Shown here: positions 44,694 to 53,093 of the stretch, one piece after another
Layout of the letters: each line of letters begins with the position of its first letter
How positions within the stretch are numbered: the stretch's first letter is position 1
Assembly (NCBI RefSeq): GCF_000585395.1
Contig: NZ_KK073875.1
Coordinates: 4,642,298 to 4,706,297 of the forward strand
DNA length: 64,000 nt
Direction: 5' to 3'
Origin: Saccharibacillus sacchari DSM 19268
Lineage (GTDB): Bacteria > Bacillota > Bacilli > Paenibacillales > Paenibacillaceae
Notes under the pieces: model-generated
The model's input: only the letters and a program-made list of their open reading frames with translations
The model's database searches: none
Told to the model about the DNA's origin: nothing
Position numbers and translations under genes: made by a program

Positions 44694-45281
44694 TTAAGGT
44701 CTTGTTCGACGCTCCGTCGATTCTCGAAGAATCCCGGCAGCCAAGGCATGAACGCGTTCCAGCTCCAAATCCGCTTCGATACGCGCATACGGATTATTCG
44801 GATCGATCGGCTCCGACTCGACGGCTGTCGCTTGCCGCACGATGTCCAGCAGGCGCTTCAACGCTTGAGGTTCCAGCATATCCGGATCGATGCAAGCGCA
44901 GGCCGTAAGCACGCCTTCAAACGCCAGGGCGATCGTCAGCGACAGGCTTTCGTACTGCTTCCACTTTTGCTCCGCGAACGTGACCAACGGCTCACCCGCA
45001 CGCTCCGGCCGAAACCGCTTGAACGCTTCGCAAACGGCGTCTTCGTCGGCAAAGCCCAATTCTTCAAGCAGACGGCGTACCGCAACTTCCGAACCCCGTT
45101 CCGCCAAAGCCAGATAAGCCAGCTTCCGATGCGGTTTCTTTTTGGAATCCGCCAGTTCGAGCAGAGCCGCTTCGTTCGGGTGCTCCAGACCTTCCGCCGC
45201 TAAAGCGGCTTGCAGTTTCTCCAGCTCTTTCGCGGAAAAATCAGGCTTGACGCCGTCTTGGAAAAACGGACGATCAGCCAT
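44694..45281 (-). CDS. Hypothetical protein coupled to the GH3 gene
   Basis: A 195-residue, helix-rich, soluble protein starting [20 protein letters not shown]. Its ATG overlaps the last eight bases of the beta-glucosidase gene, and GGAGAAGC within that gene serves as ribosome site, so translation is probably coupled. The sequence has a HEAT-like alternation of short amphipathic helices ([40 protein letters not shown]) but no motif that I can name. A cysteine pair (TACACID) lies near residue 130. Coupling suggests joint expression with the glucosidase; a shared function is only a guess. Confidence 0.7.
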   Translation of the reverse strand: MADRPFFQDGVKPDFSAKELEKLQAALAAEGLEHPNEAALLELADSKKKPHRKLAYLALAERGSEVAVRRLLEELGFADEDAVCEAFKRFRPERAGEPLVTFAEQKWKQYESLSLTIALAFEGVLTACACIDPDMLEPQALKRLLDIVRQATAVESEPIDPNNPYARIEADLELERVHALAAGILRESTERRTRP

Positions 45282-47607
45282 TAAGCTTCTCCAACAGTTC
45301 GTTGAGCTTTTGCTCGCCGTCCGGTTTGGCAGCGAAACCGACCGCGGCCCGAAGCGGCAGGTAACGTCCGACCGCCTCCATCATGCCGGCCTGATCGTGT
45401 CCATCGTCATCTTCATCTTCGCTCTGCGCTGCCTTTTCGTCCTCCGCAGGCGGCGTGAACAGTCCGCCTTGCAGGAATTCGTCCAGCAGCGCTTTCTTCT
45501 CCGGGGACAGGCGTCCCGGCTGCATCAAGTCGCCGATCAGCGAGTTGCGATGCACCGGTTCCAGGACAGGCTGGTCGCCTTCGATCTGCACTTCGGCCGT
45601 CAGCGCGATATCGCGCGAAGACGATCCGACGCCCACCTCGAACATGCCGCTCTCCACGCGCCAACCGCCGGTTTGAACGTCGTAGTAGGCGAAGGCTCTG
45701 CGGTCGAGCGTCAACGACACCGTCTTGCTTTCGCCCGGCTCAAGCTCTACTTTTTCAAACCCCTTCAATTCTTGCTGAGGACGGTCCACGGTGCTTTCCA
45801 CGTCGCGGACATACAGCTGCACGATCTCCTTAGCCGCGACGCTGCCCGTATTTTTCACCTGCACGCTGACTTCAAGACCTGCATCCGCCGAAGTCTGCGA
45901 AGCGCTCAGCTTCAGCTCGGAGTAAGCAAACGTCGTATAGGACAAGCCAAAACCGAACGGGAACAATGGCTGTATCGCCTTCTTGTCATAATAACGGTAG
46001 CCGACGTAAATGCCTTCCCGGTATTCTACCCGGTCGCCGACGCCGGGGAAACTGAGATACGCCGGCGTGTCTTCGATACGCACCGGGAACGTCTCGGCCA
46101 GCTTGCCGGAAGGACTCACGTTGCCGAACAGAATATCCGCGATCGCGCCGCCCAGTGCTTGACCGCCGAGATAGGCTTCCAGCAGCCCTTTGACCCCGCC
46201 GAGCCACGGCATCTCAACAGGCGAGCCGTTGCTGAGGACGACGACCAGATTCGGCTGCGCTTTCGACAGTTCTTCGATCAGCTTGAGTTGGTTGTCCGGC
46301 AAACGCAGATGCGTGCGGTCATACCCTTCCGACTCGTAAGCATCCGGCAGTCCCGCATAGAGCACGACCACGTCGGAATTCGCTGCCAGTTTCACCGCTT
46401 CCGCAATTTTCGCTTCGTCGACGGTGTCGCCTTTGAGGCTGTAGCCGCTCGCATAACTGACCTCGGCATCGCCCGCTTCCTGCACAAACTCGTCATACGC
46501 GACTTCCAGCTTGGTCGGCTTGATATGCGAGCTGCCGCCGCCTTGGTAACGGGGACGTTTCGCCAGTTCGCCGATGACCGCGATTTTGCCCGAGCGCTTC
46601 AGCGGCAGGACGCGATCGTCGTTTTTGAGCAGCACCATGCTTTCGCGGGCCACGCGGCGGGCAAGAGCATGATGCTCGTCTTTATCATACGTCGCATTTT
46701 CGACTTTCTCGGCCACGGAACGGAACACGACGCGCAGAATTCGCTCAACAGCCGCGTTCAATTTCTCCTCGGATAACGTGCCGTTTTTGACCGCTTCCGC
46801 GATCTTGCCGTCCCCGATTCCGCCGCTCGACGGCATTTCCAGCTCCAGTCCCGCCGCAAGCCCTTCCGCCCGTTCGTTTACGGCGCCCCAGTCGGATACG
46901 ACGAAGCCTTCCAATCCCCACTCTTCCTTTAAAATATCATTCAGCAGGTACGGATGTTCTGAAGCATACGTGCCGTTGACGCGGTTGTACGAGCACATCA
47001 CTGTCCACGGTTGGCCTTTTTTAACCGCGCCCTCGAAGCTCGCCAGATAGATTTCGCGCAGCGTGCGCTCGTCGACGATCGCGTCCACGGACATGCGGCG
47101 ATGCTCCTGATTATTGACGGCAAAATGCTTCAGCGACGTGCCGACGCCCTGGCTTTGCACGCCCTGGATATGGCTGGCCGCGATCTCCGAGGATAGGTAC
47201 GGATCTTCGGAAAAGTATTCGAAGTTGCGTCCGCACAGCGGCGAGCGCTTGATGTTCGCACCCGGTCCGAGCAGCACCGCCACGTTCTCCGCCTGACATT
47301 CTTCGCCGAGCGCCGTGCCCATTTGCCGGATCAGGTCGCGGTCCCACGACGATGCGATCCCGGCCGCCGAAGGAAAACAGGTCGCGGGCACGCTGTCGTT
47401 CAGCCCCAGGTGATCCGCGCCTTCCGCCTGCTTGCGCAATCCGTGCGGACCGTCGGTCACCATCACGGACGGAATGCCCAGACGCTCGATGCCTTTGGTA
47501 TGCCAGAAATCCTGACCCGAGCAAAGGCCCGCTTTTTCCTCCAACGTCATTTGAGCGATCAGTTCTTTGATATTCGGCGTTTCTTTGGCTTGATTATGCT
47601 GACTCAT
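45274..47607 (-). CDS. Glycoside hydrolase family 3 beta-glucosidase
   Basis: A 777-residue enzyme starting [20 protein letters not shown] after GAGGAGATC. The N-terminal (beta/alpha)8 domain carries substrate-binding [20 protein letters not shown] and [12 protein letters not shown], and the nucleophile Asp239 in [16 protein letters not shown]3 C-terminal alpha/beta domain (about 320-540) and a fibronectin III-like domain (about 580-660, [20 protein letters not shown]) follow. No signal peptide is seen, so it is cytoplasmic and probably acts on imported oligosaccharides. It is divergent from an AraC regulator, and a cre-like site overlaps its probable promoter. Confidence 0.94.
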   Translation of the reverse strand: MSQHNQAKETPNIKELIAQMTLEEKAGLCSGQDFWHTKGIERLGIPSVMVTDGPHGLRKQAEGADHLGLNDSVPATCFPSAAGIASSWDRDLIRQMGTALGEECQAENVAVLLGPGANIKRSPLCGRNFEYFSEDPYLSSEIAASHIQGVQSQGVGTSLKHFAVNNQEHRRMSVDAIVDERTLREIYLASFEGAVKKGQPWTVMCSYNRVNGTYASEHPYLLNDILKEEWGLEGFVVSDWGAVNERAEGLAAGLELEMPSSGGIGDGKIAEAVKNGTLSEEKLNAAVERILRVVFRSVAEKVENATYDKDEHHALARRVARESMVLLKNDDRVLPLKRSGKIAVIGELAKRPRYQGGGSSHIKPTKLEVAYDEFVQEAGDAEVSYASGYSLKGDTVDEAKIAEAVKLAANSDVVVLYAGLPDAYESEGYDRTHLRLPDNQLKLIEELSKAQPNLVVVLSNGSPVEMPWLGGVKGLLEAYLGGQALGGAIADILFGNVSPSGKLAETFPVRIEDTPAYLSFPGVGDRVEYREGIYVGYRYYDKKAIQPLFPFGFGLSYTTFAYSELKLSASQTSADAGLEVSVQVKNTGSVAAKEIVQLYVRDVESTVDRPQQELKGFEKVELEPGESKTVSLTLDRRAFAYYDVQTGGWRVESGMFEVGVGSSSRDIALTAEVQIEGDQPVLEPVHRNSLIGDLMQPGRLSPEKKALLDEFLQGGLFTPPAEDEKAAQSEDEDDDGHDQAGMMEAVGRYLPLRAAVGFAAKPDGEQKLNELLEKLNG

Positions 47608-47709
47608 ATTCGATCTCCTCTCGGTATGGGGCAGGAATGGCGAAGATACTTGCAAGACTAACTAAGTTGTTATTTGGACCGTTTGGCGGCATTTTAATCG
47701 TTCACGATT

Positions 47710-47726
47710 ATTGTAGAGCGTTTTCA
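47710..47726 (-). promoter_or_regulatory. cre-like CcpA site overlapping a -10 box upstream of the GH3 gene
   Basis: On the minus strand TGAAAACGCTCTACA (47712-47726) matches the cre consensus TGWAANCGNTNWCA except for one extra base near its end, and it overlaps TACAAT (47710-47715). Such overlap would allow CcpA repression. The CcpA gene is in this window. This is a pattern match only. Confidence 0.45.
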
Positions 47727-47825
47727 TTGCAAAATTCTATTAAGAAAAAGACCTTTTTTGTAGTTTTCGCAGCTAACCTTTAAAATGATAGCAAGAAGAT
47801 TCGGGAGGGCGAGGGATTGTTGGAT

Positions 47826-48641
47826 ATGGAGAAAAGCCGAAGCGAAACGGGCGATACGTTGATGAAAGATCAGAAGGTAATCCATGACGTCTCGACGTCC
47901 TTTTCCGCCTTCGCGGACGATCGGGAGCTGCTGCGCAATCTGGCGAGAAGTCGGCAAAATCAACATCTGCATCACGACCTCCCTACCGAACGCAAAATGC
48001 TGCAATACATACGCGAAGGCCGCGGCGAGGAATTGGAAGCTTTTTTGACGGACTGGGGGCAGCGCGAAGATTTCGGCATCTTGTCCCGCAGCAGCTTGCT
48101 TCGCCATAAGAAAAATCTGACGATCTGCGGCATTACGCTCTATACGCGGGCGGCGATCGAAGGCGGATTGAATGCCGAGATTGCATTTACGCTCAGCGAT
48201 CTGTTGATCCAGCGCGTGGAAGAGCAGCATTCGCCGGAAGACGTGGATCGGTTGTCGACCGTCGCGGTACGCGAATTCGCGCAGCGGGTACGGAAAGCAC
48301 GGGAATCTTCGGGCAGCGGTACGTTCGAGGCTTGCCGGCAGTACATTTTCAATCATTTGTATGAGGAACTGCCTCTCTCCCGTCTAGGCGCCGCGACCGG
48401 GCTTAACCCCTCTTATCTGTCTCGACTGTGCAAAAAGGAAACGGGGTTGTCGCTGTCTGCTTATATTCGGCGGGAGAAAGTGGAGGAAGCGAAAAGACTG
48501 TTGGAATTGAACGAGTATACGTTGTCGGAGATTTGCGTGCTGCTGCGGTTTAATGATCAGAGTCATTTTACGCAGGTGTTTAAAGCATGGAGCGGAGTAA
48601 CGCCGGGGGCGTATCGGAAACGGTTTGCGAAGAAAAATTGA
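47826..48641 (+). CDS. AraC-family transcriptional regulator
   Basis: A 271-residue protein. The ATG at 47826 lies ten bases after GAGGG; two TTG codons just upstream are alternatives. The N-terminal 165 residues have no recognised sensor fold, although TICGITLYTRAAIEGGLNAE and LRNLARSRQNQHLHHDLPTE resemble the YesN-like group without a receiver domain. The C-terminal helix-turn-helix pair is typical (LPLSRLGAATGLNPSYLSRL and LSEICVLLRFNDQSHFTQVF, ending GVTPGAYRKRFA). It is divergent from the beta-glucosidase gene and probably controls it; the inducer is unknown. Confidence 0.9.
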   Translation: MEKSRSETGDTLMKDQKVIHDVSTSFSAFADDRELLRNLARSRQNQHLHHDLPTERKMLQYIREGRGEELEAFLTDWGQREDFGILSRSSLLRHKKNLTICGITLYTRAAIEGGLNAEIAFTLSDLLIQRVEEQHSPEDVDRLSTVAVREFAQRVRKARESSGSGTFEACRQYIFNHLYEELPLSRLGAATGLNPSYLSRLCKKETGLSLSAYIRREKVEEAKRLLELNEYTLSEICVLLRFNDQSHFTQVFKAWSGVTPGAYRKRFAKKN

Positions 48642-48733
48642 AGATTTTAGGGGAAAGTGCTTGCTATACGTCTGGGACCTATGGTATGATCTTTCTTGTC
48701 GACAAGAGTTCAACTCTTGTGCAAGCCATATGA

Positions 48734-48805
48734 AGGACGGTAGCTCAGCGGGAGAGCACTATCTTGACAGGGTAGGGGTCATGGGTTCGATCCCCATCCG
48801 TCCTA
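48734..48805 (+). tRNA. tRNA-Val (GAC anticodon)
   Basis: The 72-base cloverleaf is complete. The acceptor stem AGGACGG pairs with CCGTCCT, the D arm is GCTC/GAGC, the anticodon stem CTATC/GGTAG holds loop TTGACAG (anticodon GAC), and the T arm is ATGGG-TTCGATC-CCCAT. The discriminator is A and CCA is not encoded. It stands alone, with an intrinsic terminator five bases after its end. The DNA beyond the terminator is distinctly AT-rich. Confidence 0.93.
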
Positions 48806-48810
48806 TACTT

Positions 48811-48841
48811 AAAAACCACTTGGATATCCAAGTGGTTTTTT
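48811..48841 (+). terminator. Terminator after tRNA-Val
   Basis: AAAAACCACTTGG pairs perfectly with CCAAGTGGTTTTT around a 4-base loop and is followed by T residues; it also faces the minus-strand gene. Confidence 0.9.
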
Positions 48842-48857
48842 GTTGTGTGAATATAAA

Positions 48858-49370
48858 TTACTCAGTAACCTTTGCAACTTTATTAGCATTATCCCACTTT
48901 ACAGTTGCACCTGCTGCCTCTACTGCATTTCTCAAACTTACAAAGACACGATTGCTTTTCGTCTCAATGAACGGAACGTGACGCATAGGTAAAGTCTTCT
49001 TCCCATTTACTTCACTAGTAAAACTTTTTAAAGAATATTTTAACTCAAGCCCAGACTTCGAGGCAGTAAGAGCCAAGCGATTTTTATCAAAAGTAAATTC
49101 CATTCCTAACTGTTCAAAAAGATCTTTAGCAGGTACCATTAGGCTTCCGTTTACAATAACTGGTTTAGGGGTAGTGCTTAGAGCTTTTCCATTCCAATTC
49201 AAATTGCCTATTGTAGAATGCGAATATGGATTATCTACAACATATGGAGGCTCCACGAGACCAACCGGCGGTTCCGAATCAACATGATTAGTTGCGGCGC
49301 TCGCTTGTACGCTTAAACCAATTGCCGTGCCTGCTACCATTAAAAATGAGAAGATCTTTTTTGTTCTCAA
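48858..49370 (-). CDS. Secreted stalk-domain protein in an AT-rich patch
   Basis: A 170-residue protein with a signal peptide (MRTKKIFSFLMVAGTAIGLS, cleavage near ASA). The mature part has a proline-rich spacer (DSEPPVGLVEPPYVVDNPYS) and then a pair of stalk-domain half repeats (KPVIVNGSLMVPAKDLFEQL, RVFVSLRNAVEAAGATVKWD), as in copper amine oxidase N-terminal-like domains. Base composition and codon choice are clearly more AT-rich than in neighbouring genes, suggesting recent acquisition next to the tRNA gene. Function is unknown. Confidence 0.82.
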   Translation of the reverse strand: MRTKKIFSFLMVAGTAIGLSVQASAATNHVDSEPPVGLVEPPYVVDNPYSHSTIGNLNWNGKALSTTPKPVIVNGSLMVPAKDLFEQLGMEFTFDKNRLALTASKSGLELKYSLKSFTSEVNGKKTLPMRHVPFIETKSNRVFVSLRNAVEAAGATVKWDNANKVAKVTE

Positions 49371-49455
49371 AAGTACTACCTCCTTTAATTATTTTGTTTA
49401 ATCATATGAACGATGTTCATTGGAAAAAGTTGCATTTAACTTATATATTTATTAA

Positions 49456-49510
49456 GGCGTGTCTTCAAACCTCGGTAAAAGATGCACGTTGGCAGGTTTG
49501 AAGACACGCC
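49456..49510. repeat. 55-bp element with perfect 17-bp inverted ends
   Basis: GGCGTGTCTTCAAACCT (49456-49472) and AGGTTTGAAGACACGCC (49494-49510) are exact inverted repeats around a 21-base centre. Neither side has a T-run, so it is not a typical terminator. The length and perfection of the arms resemble joined insertion-sequence ends or a tiny MITE, but no transposase is near. Confidence 0.6.
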
Positions 49511-49537
49511 CTAGATAACTCATGCAACCATAAACGT

Positions 49538-49568
49538 AAAAAACCGCTCCTTTTACAAAGGAACGGTT
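49538..49568 (-). terminator. Terminator after the 70-residue hypothetical gene
   Basis: AACCGCTCCTTT pairs with AAAGGAACGGTT with one mismatch, followed on the minus strand by TTTTTTACG. Confidence 0.85.
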
Positions 49569-49606
49569 CGTGCGCACGAGCTTTATCTAATTGCCAAATT
49601 TCTATT

Positions 49607-49819
49607 CTACGCTTCTTCCCCGCTATCCTCTTCCCGAATATCATAAAACCAGAAATACTTGATCGTCGCCGTGTTGATGGTATTGCCGTCGATCTCGATC
49701 CACGCATTCGAGGTGATATCTTCCGGCAGTCGTTCGAACTCTTCTTCGCCGATTCCGATCTCCAGCACTTCTCCGTCGGTGAAATGAATCGCGATTACTG
49801 TCGTTTCTTCCGTTTCCAT
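49607..49819 (-). CDS. Small acidic hypothetical protein
   Basis: A 70-residue protein starting METEETTVIAIHFTDGEVLE; GGGGGAGG lies at normal spacing upstream, and the longer frame is a basic extension without a site. The sequence suggests a small beta-barrel (VIAIHFTDGEVLEIGIGEEE, NTINTATIKYFWFYDIREED) ending in an acidic tail. I do not recognise a named family. It is divergent from the next gene. Confidence 0.7.
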   Translation of the reverse strand: METEETTVIAIHFTDGEVLEIGIGEEEFERLPEDITSNAWIEIDGNTINTATIKYFWFYDIREEDSGEEA

Positions 49820-49987
49820 CTTCACGCCTCCCCCTTTGGTTTCGACTCCCCTTTTCAATTCGACGCCGCCGGTCCGTTTCCTTTTTCTTGACCGCATCTC
49901 CTATTTTCGAAAACGCATACGGTAGATTTGGGTTGCTGCCTTCCCTTCTGGTAAACTGAAAGAGACTTCAATTAGAGGAGGATGTTC

Positions 49988-50308
49988 ATGCAGCTTAATC
50001 AACTGACCCGTCAGGGAGAAGAGCTTCGTCATAAAGTCGAGAAGGCCGAGGATTTTCGGAATATTACGCTCTGGCTGTCCAGCGCCGCCGTTTATTTGGA
50101 AGCCCGGCACAAAGGGCTCAAAGAAACGGCTTCGTTCATCGCGGAAAAAGACAAGTTCAAATCGCTCGTGCTCGACAAGGAAGAGTATTCGATCAATCTG
50201 TTCGACTCCCTGATCGGAACGCTCAAAGCAATTGAGATGCTGGAAGACATGCAATCTCAGAAACAAAGCGAATCGAGCCGCGGCGCGCGCAACTGGAACG
50301 ACTTTTAA
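49988..50308 (+). CDS. Hypothetical helical protein
   Basis: A 106-residue protein. The ATG at 49988 is preferred, since GAGGAGG abuts the ATG six bases earlier. It is entirely helical, charged and soluble (RQGEELRHKVEKAEDFRNIT, AAVYLEARHKGLKETASFIA, SLIGTLKAIEMLEDMQSQKQ) with a Ser/Arg/Asn tail. No motif of a known family is evident. Family A copy 3 begins 9 bases after its stop codon, ahead of the GH32 gene. Confidence 0.7.
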   Translation: MQLNQLTRQGEELRHKVEKAEDFRNITLWLSSAAVYLEARHKGLKETASFIAEKDKFKSLVLDKEEYSINLFDSLIGTLKAIEMLEDMQSQKQSESSRGARNWNDF

Positions 50309-50316
50309 ATACCTAC

Positions 50317-50423
50317 GTTCCCTTTCAACTCTTAATCACAGGTTTACGTTTTCCTGAAACGCATACGCTTTAGGTGCGATTCAGGAAAACGTATTCCTAC
50401 CTTTAGCGTTGACAAGGGACTAG
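50317..50423 (+). repeat. Dispersed hairpin repeat, family A, copy 3
   Basis: Outer arms GTTCCCTTTCAAC and GTTGACAAGGGAC pair. The inner stem ACGTTTTCCTGAA / TTCAGGAAAACGT is a perfect 13 bp, extended by CGCA/TGCG, and closes on a TACGCTTTAGG loop. The motifs TCAACTCTTAATCA, AGGTTTACGTT and TTTAGCGTTGACAAGG match copy 1 although the stem sequence is unrelated. It ends 35 bases before the GH32 start codon. Confidence 0.8.
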
Positions 50424-50458
50424 ACTTATGCACCCAACCCAAAGGAGGATGAACCCAG

Positions 50459-52033
50459 GTGACATCGCCGCAAAAAAAACATCTCGAAGCGTTGGAACGC
50501 GCCGAAGCTTCCATCGCCGAGGCACGGGAACGCGTCGCGCAGGACCGTTGGAGGCTGCGTTATCACGCGGCGGCTCCCGCTTATTGGATCAACGATCCGA
50601 ACGGCTTCAGCTTTTACCGCGGCGAATACCATCTGTTCTATCAGCATCATCCATACTCGCCGGAGTGGGGACCGATGTATTGGGGACACGTTAAAAGCCG
50701 CGATCTGGCGCGTTGGGAACATCTGCCGATCGCTCTCGCGCCGACGGAAGACTATGAGCGCGACGGCTGTTTTTCCGGCAGCGCGATCGAAAAAGACGGC
50801 AAGATTTGGCTGATGTACACGGGCAACGTCTGGACGGGCGAAGATCGGGATCACGATTTGAAGCAGGTTCAGGCGTTGGCTTACAGCGAAGACGGGATCC
50901 GTTTTGAAAAGTTTGCGGGCAACCCGGTTATTTCCGCTGCGCCGGAAGGCGACGTGCATCCTTTCCATTTCCGCGATCCCAAGGTATGGAAGCACGGCGA
51001 GACCTATTATTGCGTGCTGGGTTCGCAGACGACGGATCGCCGCAGCGGCCAGGTTCTGCTCTATCGGTCAAGCAATCTGACGGACTGGAGTTTCGTGAGC
51101 ATCATGGCCGGCGGTCAAGAACCGACCGAGACGCTGGGCTACATGTGGGAATGCCCGGATTTGTTCGCTTTGAACGGTCAAGATATACTGGTCTGCTCGC
51201 CTCAAGGCATGAAGCCTGCCGGCGAACTTTACCATAATCTGCATCAATCCGGCTACATGCTCGGCAAGCTGGACTATGATACGGGTCGTTTCGAGCACGG
51301 CGATTTGCAATTGCTCGATTACGGTTTTGACTTCTATGCCCCGCAAACGACCGAAGACGATCAAGGGCGCCGTATTCTGATCGCTTGGATGGCCATGTGG
51401 GAGGACAAAATGCCGGAGCAGATCCGGGGCTGGGCGGGTGCCATGACGATTCCCCGCGTGCTGACGCTCGAAAACGGGCGGATTCTCAGCAGACCGGCAC
51501 CGGATCTCGCAAAGCTGCGCGGCGAAGGCGTGACCTACGGGCAGATCCGGATCGCCGATACTTCTCGGGAAAAAATCTATGCCGAACGTGAAGAATACGT
51601 GATGCCTTCGGTAAGCAGCGATATTCGCGGCGGGCAAGAATTCGCGGGCGTGAACGGCGATTGCTTGGAGCTGGAAGTCGAATTCGATGCCGGGTCCGCC
51701 GCGTCCTTCGGCCTTTCCTTGCGCGTAGGGGAAACATCGGGCGAAGAAACGCTTTTGACGTATGATCGGGAGCAGCAGAAGCTGATCCTGGATCGGGAAC
51801 GCTCCGGGGCGGGTTCCGGCGGAATCCGCAAAGCCCCCCTTGCTTTGCGGGAAAATCGGCTCCGGATGCGAATATTCATCGATCGCTCTTCCGTCGAAAT
51901 CTTTGCGGGGGACGGCGAAGTGGCAATATCCGCGCGAATTTATCCCGGCGTCGACTCGACGGGGATACGGTTCTTCGCGGAAGGCGGCGAATCGGCATTG
52001 ACCGCGCTGCACTGCTGGCCGCTGGACCGATAA
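50459..52033 (+). CDS. Glycoside hydrolase family 32 (sucrose-6-phosphate hydrolase type)
   Basis: A 524-residue enzyme read from GTG at 50459 after AAAGGAGGATGAACC. The five-bladed propeller has the nucleophile Asp46 in AYWINDPNGF, the transition-state stabiliser in FHFRDPKVWKHG and the acid/base glutamate in MWECPDLFALNG. A C-terminal beta-sandwich starts near residue 385. There is no signal peptide, so it acts in the cytoplasm on sucrose 6-phosphate or similar fructosides. No sucrose PTS gene is adjacent. Family A copy 3 occupies its leader region. Confidence 0.93.
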   Translation: MTSPQKKHLEALERAEASIAEARERVAQDRWRLRYHAAAPAYWINDPNGFSFYRGEYHLFYQHHPYSPEWGPMYWGHVKSRDLARWEHLPIALAPTEDYERDGCFSGSAIEKDGKIWLMYTGNVWTGEDRDHDLKQVQALAYSEDGIRFEKFAGNPVISAAPEGDVHPFHFRDPKVWKHGETYYCVLGSQTTDRRSGQVLLYRSSNLTDWSFVSIMAGGQEPTETLGYMWECPDLFALNGQDILVCSPQGMKPAGELYHNLHQSGYMLGKLDYDTGRFEHGDLQLLDYGFDFYAPQTTEDDQGRRILIAWMAMWEDKMPEQIRGWAGAMTIPRVLTLENGRILSRPAPDLAKLRGEGVTYGQIRIADTSREKIYAEREEYVMPSVSSDIRGGQEFAGVNGDCLELEVEFDAGSAASFGLSLRVGETSGEETLLTYDREQQKLILDRERSGAGSGGIRKAPLALRENRLRMRIFIDRSSVEIFAGDGEVAISARIYPGVDSTGIRFFAEGGESALTALHCWPLDR

Positions 52034-52184
52034 CTCTCAACTTGGGCATCGCCTTGGAGCGGTTTCTTCGCATATCCCGAACGGTCGGCAATAACTCGTT
52101 CCGTGCCTCGACAACAGTGACGTACATCACTGTTGTTACCGCTTACAAGGGTTATGCTGGAAACACGAATCAGGGAAGGTGGCG

Positions 52185-52442
52185 ATGGAATTGGCAACTC
52201 CTAATCTTCTGTACCAGATTTTAAAAGAAATTCAATGGGAAAAAGACCCCACGGCACTCAGTCTCGGCGTCGATCAAAAGAAGTTCACGCAGGTATTGCT
52301 CGAAGTCGATCAGGCAGGTTACGCGTCCAACATTTCATTTCTCCAGACGAACGGCGGTGCGGCTATTCCGTTCGCCGAGTACTCCAGGCTAAGACCGGCC
52401 GGCATGGAATTTATAAAAAGTTACGAACACGGCGTGCGATAA
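52185..52442 (+). CDS. YjcQ-family small winged-helix protein
   Basis: An 85-residue protein. The ATG at 52185 follows GGAAGG; an in-frame GTG six bases earlier is an alternative. MELATPNLLYQILKEIQWEK, then QKKFTQVLLEVDQAGYASNI and LRPAGMEFIKSYEHG, match the YjcQ family of small winged-helix proteins, many of them phage-associated and without known function. No other phage gene is near. Its stop codon falls in the loop of its own terminator. Confidence 0.7.
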   Translation: MELATPNLLYQILKEIQWEKDPTALSLGVDQKKFTQVLLEVDQAGYASNISFLQTNGGAAIPFAEYSRLRPAGMEFIKSYEHGVR

Positions 52443-52462
52443 TTCGCACGCCGTGTTTTTTT
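52426..52462 (+). terminator. Terminator overlapping the yjcQ-like stop codon
   Basis: AACACGGCGTGCG and CGCACGCCGTGTT pair perfectly around a loop that contains the TAA stop, followed by TTTTTTT. Confidence 0.92.
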
Positions 52463-52481
52463 GATGTAAAAGTCCGGACTT

Positions 52482-53075
52482 TTACATACCGGCTACAGGC
52501 TTCTCACCCACTTCGATGGTCCGGATCACGCGAGCGGGATTGCCGCCGACAATGGTGTTGTCAGGTACATTTTTCGTCACAACCGCTCCGGATGCAATCA
52601 CTGCATTATCTCCGATAGTCACGCCCGGATTGATAATCGCCCGGCCGCCGATCCAGACGTTATGCCCGATCGTGATCGGCTTGCCAAGCTCCGGCCCGGC
52701 TATTCGCTCGTACGGGTCAATCGGATGCGTCGCCGTATAGATGCTAACGCCCGGCGCCAACATGCAGTTGTCCCCGATCCGCACCTCGCATACATCCAGA
52801 ATCGTGCAGTCGAAATTGGCAAAAAAGTTTTCTCCGACATGGATGTTGTAGCCGTAGTCGACGCGCAAGCTCGGTTCGATATATACGTTTTCCCCCGTCG
52901 ACCCGAAAAGTTCCTTCAACAAAGCCGTCCGTTGTTCCGGTTCTTCCTCTGTAGTCGCGTTGAACTGTCGAATCAGCTTTTTGGCATGCAGGCTCTCCGC
53001 GCGCAGCTCCTCGTCCCAAGCTTTATACAATTCTCCGGCTAACATTTTTTCTTTTTCGGTACGTTCGCGTTCCAC
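52482..53075 (-). CDS. Maltose/galactoside O-acetyltransferase (hexapeptide-repeat family)
   Basis: A 197-residue trimeric left-handed beta-helix enzyme. GTG (complement of 53073-53075) is the start, giving [20 protein letters not shown], which matches the Maa N-terminus; GAAAGGATG lies upstream. The N-terminal MacA cap (1-60) is followed by hexapeptide repeats ([16 protein letters not shown] through [20 protein letters not shown]). The catalytic histidine is in YTATHPIDP, and [20 protein letters not shown] binds acetyl-CoA. It acetylates non-metabolised sugars. It follows the ROK regulator by 18 bases, so the two are cotranscribed. Confidence 0.92.
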   Translation of the reverse strand: MERERTEKEKMLAGELYKAWDEELRAESLHAKKLIRQFNATTEEEPEQRTALLKELFGSTGENVYIEPSLRVDYGYNIHVGENFFANFDCTILDVCEVRIGDNCMLAPGVSIYTATHPIDPYERIAGPELGKPITIGHNVWIGGRAIINPGVTIGDNAVIASGAVVTKNVPDNTIVGGNPARVIRTIEVGEKPVAGM

Positions 53076-53093
53076 GATTCGATCATCCTTTCT

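Noticed and set aside
48734-48805. Integrated element at the tRNA-Val gene
   Set aside because: No integrase gene and no direct repeat of the tRNA 3' end could be found downstream, so only a compositional anomaly is reported.
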